Shown here one piece after another: positions 1 through 7,240 of a stretch of DNA of 11,963 nt. Under the pieces are notes generated by a model that searched no databases, had not been told where the DNA came from, and saw nothing but the letters and a program-made list of their open reading frames with translations. The stretch is from Rhodospirillaceae bacterium (GTDB lineage: Bacteria > Pseudomonadota > Alphaproteobacteria > MPNO01 > UBA2964). The position numbers were made by a program, and so were the translations under genes. Every line of letters begins with the position of its first letter. Position 1 is the stretch's first letter. The stretch covers positions 1 through 11,963 of the forward strand of contig JABJKO010000077.1 of assembly GCA_018660305.1 (NCBI GenBank). The letters run 5' to 3'.

Positions 1-503
1 CGCGTAATACCAACCACCGCCGCCTTCGAAGTGGCGTAGCGGGTGATGCCCGGTGTCCCCTGGAACGCCGCAGTGGAGGCGATGTTGACGATCTTGCCAT
101 AGCCGTTCTTTTTCATCTCGGGGATCACCGCCTTGGCGCCCAGCCACACGCCCTTGATGTTGACGTTGTAGACCTGATCCCATTCCTCGACGGTCTCCTC
201 GGTCGACGGCTTACGTTCGAGATGGGTATAGAGCCCGGCATTGGCGACCAGGATATCGATGCGGCCAAAGGCCTCCATGGCGGCTGCCGCCATATTCATG
301 TTGGAGTCTTCGTCGGCGACATTGGTTTCGACATAGATGGCTTCACCGCCGGCCTGCTGAATGACGCCAACCACGTTGTCGCCATTGACCAGATCGGCGA
401 CCACTACCTTGGCGCCCTCTTCCGCCAGTTTCTTACAATAGGCGGCGCCAATTCCCTGCGATCCGCCGGTGACAACCGCGACTTTTCCGTCAAGCCTTCC
501 CAT
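1..503 (-). CDS. Short-chain dehydrogenase/reductase (SDR), C-terminus cut by window edge
   Basis: NAD(P)-dependent oxidoreductase of the classical SDR family, cytosolic. The 167 visible residues form a Rossmann fold. The cofactor glycine motif TGGSQGIG is at residues 12-19, an NAG motif lies near residue 90, and the catalytic residues are visible: Ser143 (in NIAST) and Tyr156-xxx-Lys160 (in RYATSK). A full protein would be about 250 residues, so roughly 80-90 lie beyond position 1. An acidic residue after the second strand (VVVADL) suggests a preference for NAD over NADP; this is inference. The ATG at 501-503 follows a strong Shine-Dalgarno sequence (GGGAGG, 7 bases upstream) and begins 13 bases after the stop of the permease gene, so it is the last visible gene of the operon. 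It could oxidise an alcohol or diol intermediate of the pathway, but the substrate cannot be read from the sequence. Confidence 0.93.
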   Translation of the reverse strand, partial: MGRLDGKVAVVTGGSQGIGAAYCKKLAEEGAKVVVADLVNGDNVVGVIQQAGGEAIYVETNVADEDSNMNMAAAAMEAFGRIDILVANAGLYTHLERKPSTEETVEEWDQVYNVNIKGVWLGAKAVIPEMKKNGYGKIVNIASTAAFQGTPGITRYATSKAAVVGIT

Positions 504-516
504 GGTTATTCCTCCC

Positions 517-2571
517 TCAGAATATTTCGAATGTTGATCTTAGCACGGGAAACTGGCTCCCGATCCAGCTATGGGGCCAGTGAACATCCAGCACCATCTG
601 AAACAGCAGGAAATAAAGTAACCACACGGTACCACCGACCATGATTACCATCCCCCAGCTTTCCCGGCCATGAAACCGTATATAGCCGAGCAGAAAAACC
701 AGCACCGCCGGCAGCAAACCGATCACGTAACCGACAAACACGACACTGAGCGCCCAGGCCGCAAACACTGCGGCGCGCCGCAACATTTCAGCAGTCTCAA
801 GATCGTCAAAGCTGTTGGTGATATCGAAGATCTGCGGTTTTGCGGCGGGCTTGCCGTCAACAACTTCTGCGACGAAACACATCTCGCTAAAAAGCTGCGC
901 CCCGATGAAGAGAATACCAAACCCCGTTACCAGACGGGGGACCAGTTGAGCGCCAAATTCAAACTCTCCGGCCTGGTAAAAGAAGGAAGCGAAGACGGCG
1001 ATGATAAACACGGAAAACAAGGCCGCCGGGTTTAGCCGTGGTGCGCTGAGGCGCTGTTTCGGGGCGTCTTTTTTCCCCCGCCCGGTGAATCCCTGCATCA
1101 CAGGGCGCATTACGCCCAGGAACGTCAGAACGAAGATGATCATCACCGGCCAGCGTGTGATCCAGTCCCATTCATAGCGCTCGACCGAAATAAACATATA
1201 GGTCTCGATCAACCCACCAAGAACAAACCCGAGGACCAGCGGCGGCCGCGGCCAGCCAAACCGCTTCATGACCCAACCGAGAAGACCGAACAGGAACATC
1301 GCCGTGAAATCGCCCCACGCCCGGGATGCCTGATAGACACCGACAAAGACCACCGACAGCACGATGGGCACCAGAATCCCCACCCGGATGATAGAAATCT
1401 TGGCAAGCTGATTGGCGCCCGCCAAACAAATACCGGCGCCGATGATATTGGCGATGGCCACCGACCAGACCAGCGAGTAACTCAGATCGAGCTTTGTGGT
1501 CAGCATTTCCTCGCCCGGCGGAATATCGAGCAGCAGGAACGCACTCAACAACAGGGCCATGGACGCACTGCCGGGCACGCCAAAGGCAATGGTCGGCACC
1601 AGGGCGCCGCCTTCCTTGGCGTTGTTTGAGCTTTCGGAGGCGATGACGCCCCGGATATCACCGGTGCCGAATGTTTCGGCGGCGCCTTTTTCCGTGCGCG
1701 CCGCGTGGCCATAGGCGACCCAGTCGATGACCGAGGCGCCGATACCCGGTATCGAGCCAAGTCCCGATCCAATCAGGGCACAGCGCAGCACCAGAAACTT
1801 GTTGGAAAAGACATCGCGAATACCCTGCCACTGACCGGACATGGCATTCTTCGCCAGATCCTTGGCGATGGTCTTGCGCGAAATAGCCAGATCGGCCAAT
1901 TCGGGAATGGCGAACATCCCCAGCGACAGGGGAACGATTGGCAAACCGTCGTAGAGGTATAGCGTCCCGAACGTCCAGCGTAGCTGCGACGTCTGCGGAT
2001 CGTCACCGGCAGTCGCCACCAGAAGCCCGATGCATGCCGCGCCAAGCCCTTTGAGAACGGCCCCCCCGGATAGAACCGCAACCAGTGACAGGCCGAACAC
2101 ACAAATAGCCAATAATTCCGGCGAGCCCACTGAAAGCACCAGCGGCCGCAGGACCGGCATACTGAAACCGAGAAGAACAGCGCCGAACAAGCCACCCAGC
2201 ATGGAGGCCATGAAGCCGGCACCCAGCGCCCTCCCCGCTTGTCCCTGCTTCGCGAGCGGGTAGCCATCAAGGATGGTCGCCGCCGAGCCAACAGTCCCCG
2301 GCACGCCGAACAGCACCGCCGGGATGGTGTCCGACGTGGTTGTCACGGCCAGCAACCCCATCATCACGGCAATGGCGGAATAGGGATCCATGCCAAACGT
2401 AAACGGCAACAGTAATGTCAGCCCGACCAGCCCTCCCACACCGGGGATGGCGCCGACCACCAGCCCCATCACCGTGCCGAGCAGCAGGAACATCAGCCGC
2501 ATCGGATCGAAGATCTGATCCAATGCGCTGAGCGCCATGTCGAGCATGTGGATATCCATCGGCTCCTTCAC
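517..2571 (-). CDS. Tripartite tricarboxylate transporter membrane subunit, TctA-TctB fusion
   Basis: Inner-membrane permease of the TTT family, which takes up carboxylates using a periplasmic TctC-type binding protein. Residues 1-495 are a full TctA: GAIPGVGG at 40-47, the GVPGTVGSAATILDGYPLAK stretch at 89-108, the repeated half-motif GSIPGIGASVIDW at 272-284, ESSNNAKEGGA at 313-323 and GVPGSAS at 331-337, with many hydrophobic segments between. After a basic linker (about 498-512) the protein continues for about 170 residues with four more hydrophobic segments (about 515-533, 540-560, 598-625, 640-660). Their layout is that of the small subunit TctB, which is normally a separate protein of about 150 residues. 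No separate tctB is present, which supports a fusion. The start is uncertain: GTG at 2569-2571, or ATG at 2557-2559 with AAGGAG only 3 bases upstream, or ATG at 2545-2547. The binding-protein gene lies 76 bases upstream and the SDR gene 13 bases downstream. Confidence 0.93.
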   Translation of the reverse strand: MKEPMDIHMLDMALSALDQIFDPMRLMFLLLGTVMGLVVGAIPGVGGLVGLTLLLPFTFGMDPYSAIAVMMGLLAVTTTSDTIPAVLFGVPGTVGSAATILDGYPLAKQGQAGRALGAGFMASMLGGLFGAVLLGFSMPVLRPLVLSVGSPELLAICVFGLSLVAVLSGGAVLKGLGAACIGLLVATAGDDPQTSQLRWTFGTLYLYDGLPIVPLSLGMFAIPELADLAISRKTIAKDLAKNAMSGQWQGIRDVFSNKFLVLRCALIGSGLGSIPGIGASVIDWVAYGHAARTEKGAAETFGTGDIRGVIASESSNNAKEGGALVPTIAFGVPGSASMALLLSAFLLLDIPPGEEMLTTKLDLSYSLVWSVAIANIIGAGICLAGANQLAKISIIRVGILVPIVLSVVFVGVYQASRAWGDFTAMFLFGLLGWVMKRFGWPRPPLVLGFVLGGLIETYMFISVERYEWDWITRWPVMIIFVLTFLGVMRPVMQGFTGRGKKDAPKQRLSAPRLNPAALFSVFIIAVFASFFYQAGEFEFGAQLVPRLVTGFGILFIGAQLFSEMCFVAEVVDGKPAAKPQIFDITNSFDDLETAEMLRRAAVFAAWALSVVFVGYVIGLLPAVLVFLLGYIRFHGRESWGMVIMVGGTVWLLYFLLFQMVLDVHWPHSWIGSQFPVLRSTFEIF

Positions 2572-2595
2572 TCCCGGACGGATGCCGGAAAAGAC

Positions 2596-2627
2596 GAGAG
2601 ACGGCCGGTCTACACCGCCCGCCTCTC
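2596..2627 (-). terminator. Intercistronic hairpin followed by a short T-rich run (attenuator-like)
   Basis: Between the binding-protein stop and the permease start lie two 14-base arms, 2596-2609 and 2614-2627, separated by a 4-base loop. On the minus-strand transcript they form 12 Watson-Crick pairs, one G-U pair and one internal G-G mismatch. The base of the stem is followed by GTCTTTTCC, a short interrupted U-run. This could be a partial rho-independent terminator, or a 3'-end stabiliser of the upstream cistron. Either would give more binding protein than permease, a common arrangement in binding-protein transport operons. The U-run is weak, so full termination is unlikely. Confidence 0.5.
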
Positions 2628-2647
2628 ACGCCTCTTTCAGAGTTGGT

Positions 2648-3688
2648 CTATTTTTTCTTTTTCTTCTTTCGCGCCAGATATTTTTTGGCGGTTTTAATGG
2701 TGCTAGGCGACGCGTTGGTGATACCGAGCGCCAATTGTTTGGCCTTCTCACCGGTGATCGGCGCAACTTCCAGCCCGCGTTTTTTCGTCAGGGCCAGATA
2801 TTCAGGATCCTTCAGAGCAGCCCAGAAACCCGCGCGCAGAGCACTCATGGCGGCCTTCGGGATGGCGGGGGGCGTGACGTAAATGCGTCCGAGGGTCGAT
2901 CCCGCGGCAACAAATTTCAGGAATTCCCGATCCTTGTCGGTTTTCGCGAATTCAATGACCCGGGGGACGTCAGGCAGATCTTTGTTGCGCACAAGGCCGG
3001 ACTGCATAAGCACGACGACCTTCTTTTCGCTCAACCATTTCTTCTTGCAGCATTTCAGACTTTCCCAGCTGGCGAAACGGCCCTGAACTTCACCGCGTTC
3101 CACCGCGAGATGCACTTTGCCCAGCCCCTTATAGCCGGTGATGATCTTGAACTTTGTCCCGATCATCGCATTCATGATGGTGGGTTCGATAAAAGTCGCC
3201 GACCCCTTGCCCGTGGAGCCCAGGATCACCTGTTTCTTAAAGACCTCATCCAGGGTCTTGGCGGGCGAGGTCGCGGTCCACAGCGCGAGCACGGAATCCA
3301 CCGGTCCGGAACTGACGATCCAGCCAAATTTAGCGGTCTTGTATTTGACGCCACGGCGGCCAATGGCCTCGTTGATGGCGATGGTCTTGAGCAGCGTGCC
3401 GATGGCCAGGCCATCGTTGGGCGCCGCGTTATAGAGATAGTTCGCGGCCTTGATCCCGCCGGCACCCGGCATGGGCGTAATGGCGATTTCCGGATTACCG
3501 GCTATGTGCTTGGTCAGGTATTTCTGCAGAACCCGCGAATGGCGGTTGTAGGAACCCTTGGAGCCGCCGGCGAGAAAGAGCTCTATCTTTTTGCCCTTAT
3601 AGAACTGTGCAAAGGCATCCGGTGCGGAAAACGCGGCGATCGCCAACGCTCCCCATGCCAGAACGGCGAATTTTATAACTGATCTCAT
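2648..3688 (-). CDS. TctC-type periplasmic solute-binding protein (Bug family)
   Basis: Periplasmic receptor of a tripartite tricarboxylate transporter; family members bind carboxylates and other small organic anions. Residues 1-27 are a Sec signal peptide (basic start, hydrophobic core, likely cut after AFA, leaving Gln28). The family signature MPGAGG at 73-78 is followed by AANYLYNAAPNDGLAIG at 81-97, the typical loop and helix of TctC/Bug proteins. At 346 residues it is slightly longer than usual (about 320-330). Two oddities: adjacent cysteines 213-214 in a lysine-rich stretch, and a C-terminus of Arg plus six Lys. The ATG at 3686-3688 has GGGAG about 7 bases upstream. A 66-base gap separates it from the UbiD gene upstream; a TAATAT box at 3716-3721 could be a weak internal promoter, but its -35 partner is poor. 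It presumably feeds the fused permease encoded next. Ligand unknown. Confidence 0.92.
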   Translation of the reverse strand: MRSVIKFAVLAWGALAIAAFSAPDAFAQFYKGKKIELFLAGGSKGSYNRHSRVLQKYLTKHIAGNPEIAITPMPGAGGIKAANYLYNAAPNDGLAIGTLLKTIAINEAIGRRGVKYKTAKFGWIVSSGPVDSVLALWTATSPAKTLDEVFKKQVILGSTGKGSATFIEPTIMNAMIGTKFKIITGYKGLGKVHLAVERGEVQGRFASWESLKCCKKKWLSEKKVVVLMQSGLVRNKDLPDVPRVIEFAKTDKDREFLKFVAAGSTLGRIYVTPPAIPKAAMSALRAGFWAALKDPEYLALTKKRGLEVAPITGEKAKQLALGITNASPSTIKTAKKYLARKKKKKK

Positions 3689-3754
3689 GACATTCTCCCT
3701 GTTTGTTATTCCAAAATATTACGCAAAAACGGCGCCGAGATCGACCCGTATCCT

Positions 3755-5236
3755 TCATTCTAGTAAATAGCCGAATTTTTCCCGCGCCATATCGAGGAGC
3801 GCGTCGTCGGGTTTGGTCGATTTATTGAAATCATCGCGCCAGTGAAACGGCCGGCAGGCGTCGATGATCATCCGCGAGTTGGTGATATTGCCGCTGGCGC
3901 GGTCTTCCGGCTCGATCCTCGGATCGGCAAAAGATGTCCAGCCATATTTGATGAAGTCGATATCCTTCACCGGATCGCACCGCATCAGCGCGGCCCAGAT
4001 AAGCTCCTCCAGATCCACCACATCCACATCATCGTCCACCACGATCACCCATTTTCCGGCATAGGCGCCGGACTGGCATTGCGATGCGATCTGCGCCGCC
4101 TGTGTGGCGTGGCCGGGATAACGCTGGGTAATGGAAATACCGGTGAGCATGTGTGATCCGCCCACTTCGTGACACCAGACCTGTTTGACATCCGGCACGC
4201 CGGTCCGCTCCACGGCGCGCTTCAGCAGTGTCGACCGGGTAATGGCCCGGAACCGGGAATACTCGTCCGGCAGATGCTGCGGCGGAAAACCGAGGATGAT
4301 GGGATCGTTGCGGTGATAGACCGCCACCACATCGCATTTGGGGCGCATGCGCCCGCTTTCCGTATAGCTGCCGCACCAGTCACCGAACGGTCCTTCGGGG
4401 ACCTCGACGTCCGGATCCACATACCCTTCGAGCACAATCTCGGCATTGGCCGGAAACGGAAGCCCGGTCACCTTGCCACGCACCAGCTCCACCGGCCGGC
4501 CGCGCAATCCGCCGAGCACGTCGAATTCGCTGATATCGCTGGGGACTTCATAGCCGCCCATGATGAAGGCCAGGGGATCGCCGCCAATCACCATGACCAC
4601 CGGAGTCTTCTCACCCCGCTCGGTATATTTATCGAAATGCATACGGCCGTGTTTGCCAAACCCGGTGTTGAACGAGACCGTCCTGGCATCCTTCACCATG
4701 ATCCGGTAGGTGCCCATGTTGAGCCAGTCGGTATCCGGATCCCGCGTGACGTTATAACTGCCGGTTCCGATATAACGGCCGCCATCGCCGTCATGCCAGA
4801 TGGGCGCGGGAAATTGTTCGATATCCACGTCATCGCCCAGCAGGATGTTTTCGAAGATGGGGCCATCTTCCACATCGACCGGCGGAATGAGCGCCTGCGT
4901 GTCGTGCGAATAGGCCGTCGCCCAGGCCTCCGACAGGCCAACCTTCGACAAATGGGTGGGAAAACCCAGTGTCATGTTCTTTCGCGTGCCACCGAAGAAG
5001 TTGGCGAGCACGCGAAAGCCGGGCCTTACACCCGGGATGTCGTCGAACAGCAGCGCCGGGGAATTCTCGTCATATTTCATCAGCGTGCAGGCAAGGCCGA
5101 TTTCCTGCTCCCAGCTCGCGCCCTTGACCTCACGCAATTCACCGAGACGATCGGCCTCGGCGAGCCAGTCCCTCAGATCCTCGTAATTGAGAGCATGCTG
5201 GAAATTATGATCTCTCACCGGTGCGGGATCTGCCAT
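3755..5236 (-). CDS. UbiD-family prenylated-FMN decarboxylase (downstream copy)
   Basis: Cytosolic (de)carboxylase of the UbiD family, which uses prenylated FMN made by a UbiX partner to remove or add CO2 on aromatic or alpha,beta-unsaturated acids. The 493 residues are the normal family length. By alignment from memory with Aspergillus Fdc1, the metal and prFMN ligands are Asn173, His196 and Glu237, and the catalytic triad is Arg178 (in NMGTYR), Glu281 and Asp286 (in PEGPFGD). All are present, so the enzyme should be active. The segment after the triad reads WCGSYTE, where better-known members often have a GY pair. The ATG at 5234-5236 is 6 bases after the stop of the upstream UbiD gene and has no clear Shine-Dalgarno sequence, which suggests translational coupling. 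By eye about two thirds or more of the residues match the upstream copy. No ubiX is in the window. Substrate unknown; UbiD itself (ubiquinone synthesis) is unlikely given the context. Confidence 0.95.
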   Translation of the reverse strand: MADPAPVRDHNFQHALNYEDLRDWLAEADRLGELREVKGASWEQEIGLACTLMKYDENSPALLFDDIPGVRPGFRVLANFFGGTRKNMTLGFPTHLSKVGLSEAWATAYSHDTQALIPPVDVEDGPIFENILLGDDVDIEQFPAPIWHDGDGGRYIGTGSYNVTRDPDTDWLNMGTYRIMVKDARTVSFNTGFGKHGRMHFDKYTERGEKTPVVMVIGGDPLAFIMGGYEVPSDISEFDVLGGLRGRPVELVRGKVTGLPFPANAEIVLEGYVDPDVEVPEGPFGDWCGSYTESGRMRPKCDVVAVYHRNDPIILGFPPQHLPDEYSRFRAITRSTLLKRAVERTGVPDVKQVWCHEVGGSHMLTGISITQRYPGHATQAAQIASQCQSGAYAGKWVIVVDDDVDVVDLEELIWAALMRCDPVKDIDFIKYGWTSFADPRIEPEDRASGNITNSRMIIDACRPFHWRDDFNKSTKPDDALLDMAREKFGYLLE

Positions 5237-5242
5237 GGCGGA

Positions 5243-6730
5243 TCAGGCCAGATGGCCGAACTTTTTAAAGGCGGCCTCCAGAACCTCCGGTTTCGGCTTG
5301 GTGGATGGCGGGAACCGGTCGCGCCAGTGGAACGGCTTGGTGGCATCGATGATCAGCCGCGAATTGGTGACGTTTCCCTTGGCCTTCTCATCGGGATGCA
5401 GCCGCGGATCAGCGTTCGACGTCCAGGCATTCCGGATAATGTCCATCTCGGTCGCCGGATCGCAGCACATGAGCGCCGCCCAGATCAACTCCTCCAGATT
5501 GGTCACGTCGATATCGTCGTCGGTGACGATGACCCATTTGCCGGCATAGGCGCCGGCGTGGCATTGGCTGGCGATGTGCCCGGCCTGCGTCGCATGACCG
5601 GGATAGCGCTGTGTGATGGACACACCGGTCAGCATGCGTGACCCGCCCACCTCGTGACACCAGACTTCGTGGATATCCGGCACGCCGGCGGCCTCGATAT
5701 TCTTCTTCATCAGGGCCGATCGGGTGATCGCGCGGAAGCGGGAGAATTCATCGGGCAGATGCTGCGGCGGAAATCCGAGAATGATGGGATCGTTGCGGTA
5801 ATAAATCGCCTGCACGTCGCATTTGGGCCGGACCCGGCCCTTTTCCGTATAACTGCCGCACCAATCGCCGAACGGCCCTTCGGGAACGACCTCCTCGGGA
5901 TCGACCCAGCCTTCGATGACGATCTCCGCATTGGCCGGGAACGGCAGGCCGGTCACCTTGCCTTTGACCAGCTCCACCGGCTTTCCGCGCAGCCCGCCCA
6001 GCACATCGAACTCACTGACCCCCGACGGGACTTCGTAACCGCCAAGCAGGAACGCCAGCGGCTCGCCGCCAACCACCATGACAACCGGCATCTTCTCGCC
6101 GCGCGCCACATGTTTTTCGTGATGGATACGGCCATGCTTGCCCGGCGCGGAATTGTAGGCGACGGTCTTCTCGTCGATGACCATCACCCGGTAGCATCCC
6201 ATATTGTACCAGCCGGTATCGGGGTCCTGGGTGACATTATAGGTGCCGGTGCCGATATAGCGGCCGCCGTCTTCCTCGTGCCAGATGGGCGACGGAAAGG
6301 CGAGAACATCAACGTCATCGCCCATCATGATGTTCTCGAACACCGGCCCGTCATCCACATAGACCGGTGGGATCAGCGCACCCGCATCGTGTGAATAAAC
6401 ACCGGCCCAGCCTTCGCTGAGGGCGACCTTGTCCAGGTCCGTGGGGAAACCAAGGGTCATGTTCTTGCGCTTGCCGCCAAAGAAATTGGCCAGCACCCGG
6501 AACCCCTTCGCGCAGCCCGGCACCTCGTCGAACAGAAGCGCCGGAGAGCCATCGCGGTATTTCACGACGGTGGCGGCGAGGCCGATATCCTCTTCCCAGC
6601 TCGCGCCGGTCACCACTTCGAGTTCGCCAAGGCGTTCCGCCTCTTCGAGCCACCCGCGCAAATCTTCATAGGCGAAACGATGTTGAACGTTATGGGTCGG
6701 CGTTACCTCCGCCGGGGCGTTTTCCGCCAT
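5243..6730 (-). CDS. UbiD-family prenylated-FMN decarboxylase (upstream copy)
   Basis: Second member of a tandem UbiD pair, 495 residues. The key residues are again complete: Asn176, His199 and Glu240 as likely metal/prFMN ligands, and Arg181 (in NMGCYR), Glu284 and Asp289 (in PEGPFGD) as the catalytic triad. The same WCGSYTE segment follows the triad. Similarity to the downstream copy runs from end to end with almost no gaps, so the pair arose by duplication of a whole gene. The two differ most in the first 50 residues, around 190-210 and at the C-terminus, which leaves room for different substrates or a mixed oligomer. The ATG at 6728-6730 has AGGGAGGA about 8 bases upstream, placed in the loop of a small hairpin. 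The glyoxalase gene ends 41 bases upstream. The product should be cytosolic; UbiX must be supplied from elsewhere in the genome. Confidence 0.95.
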   Translation of the reverse strand: MAENAPAEVTPTHNVQHRFAYEDLRGWLEEAERLGELEVVTGASWEEDIGLAATVVKYRDGSPALLFDEVPGCAKGFRVLANFFGGKRKNMTLGFPTDLDKVALSEGWAGVYSHDAGALIPPVYVDDGPVFENIMMGDDVDVLAFPSPIWHEEDGGRYIGTGTYNVTQDPDTGWYNMGCYRVMVIDEKTVAYNSAPGKHGRIHHEKHVARGEKMPVVMVVGGEPLAFLLGGYEVPSGVSEFDVLGGLRGKPVELVKGKVTGLPFPANAEIVIEGWVDPEEVVPEGPFGDWCGSYTEKGRVRPKCDVQAIYYRNDPIILGFPPQHLPDEFSRFRAITRSALMKKNIEAAGVPDIHEVWCHEVGGSRMLTGVSITQRYPGHATQAGHIASQCHAGAYAGKWVIVTDDDIDVTNLEELIWAALMCCDPATEMDIIRNAWTSNADPRLHPDEKAKGNVTNSRLIIDATKPFHWRDRFPPSTKPKPEVLEAAFKKFGHLA

Positions 6731-6734
6731 GCTG

Positions 6735-6750
6735 GTTTCCTCCCTGAAAC
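6735..6750 (-). promoter_or_regulatory. Small hairpin presenting the UbiD Shine-Dalgarno sequence in its loop
   Basis: On the minus-strand transcript GTTTC (6750-6746) and GAAAC (6739-6735) are perfectly complementary and enclose AGGGAG (6745-6740), the Shine-Dalgarno sequence of the upstream UbiD gene. The ATG begins 5 bases after the stem. A 5-bp stem with two G-C pairs is weak, so it may be chance; if real, it would hold the ribosome site exposed at a cistron junction. Confidence 0.25.
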
Positions 6751-6771
6751 AATTTTTTATCTTTTAAACTT

Positions 6772-7203
6772 CTAGGCGCGCTGGCCGAGCTCTATGGAAT
6801 AGCCATCGGGATCACGGATAAAGGCAATCACCGGGCCGTTCGGGCCGGTATGCTTAAGCGGACCCGGCGGGCGCGGCACTTCCATGCCAAAGGCCTCGAC
6901 CTTTTTGCAGACTTCATAAATATCCGGAAAGCCGATGGCGATATGGCCGAAACCGCTGCCCAGCTCATAACCGTCATCCTGCCCCCAATTATAAGTCAGC
7001 TCGATGGCGGGATCCTCGTCTTCGTCGCCGTATCCGAGAAAGACGACGGTGTATTTGCCGCCTTCGTTTTCGCTGCGGCGAAAGACGTTCATGCCGAGAA
7101 CGTCAGTGTAGAACTGGACAGACTTGTCCAGATCCTTCACCCGGATCATGGCGTGCCGGATTCTCGGCTTGGTTGATTTCTTTCGTTCAGGTGTCGTGTT
7201 CAT
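6772..7203 (-). CDS. gloA: Glyoxalase I (lactoylglutathione lyase), VOC superfamily
   Basis: Metalloenzyme that isomerises the hemithioacetal of glutathione and a 2-oxoaldehyde (classically methylglyoxal) to a thioester. It is 143 residues, close to E. coli GloA (135). All four metal ligands of the GloA pattern are visible: His17, Glu68 (in IELTYNWG), His87 (in GFGHIAIG) and Glu138 (in DPDGYSIEL). Their spacing nearly equals that of E. coli GloA (5, 56, 74, 122), and the motif ELTYNWG...YELG...GHIA is GloA-like rather than extradiol-dioxygenase-like. A basic leader of about 14 residues precedes the fold. The ATG at 7201-7203 follows CGGAGAGA. It sits between a dioxygenase gene (37 bases upstream) and a UbiD gene (41 bases downstream), so the pathway may release a reactive aldehyde, or the enzyme may act on a pathway intermediate. 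The latter is inference. Confidence 0.9.
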   Translation of the reverse strand: MNTTPERKKSTKPRIRHAMIRVKDLDKSVQFYTDVLGMNVFRRSENEGGKYTVVFLGYGDEDEDPAIELTYNWGQDDGYELGSGFGHIAIGFPDIYEVCKKVEAFGMEVPRPPGPLKHTGPNGPVIAFIRDPDGYSIELGQRA

Positions 7204-7240
7204 TCTCTCCGTTCCCCAGGTTTATTGTTTGGTTCGCTCG

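Noticed and set aside
2537..3682. 381-residue open frame on the plus strand over the binding-protein gene
   Set aside because: The minus-strand frame has a signal peptide, family signature and ribosome site; the plus frame has none of these.
4169..5641. 490-residue open frame on the plus strand across both UbiD genes
   Set aside because: It is antisense to two genes with complete catalytic motifs, has no recognisable domain and runs across the junction of the two. Long antisense frames are expected from GC-rich codon bias.
6772..7203. Reading the VOC protein as an extradiol (catechol) dioxygenase, which would suit an aromatic pathway
   Set aside because: The four-ligand pattern and the ELTYNWG and GHIA motifs are those of glyoxalase I. 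Extradiol enzymes use a 2-His-1-carboxylate set and are usually two-domain and longer.
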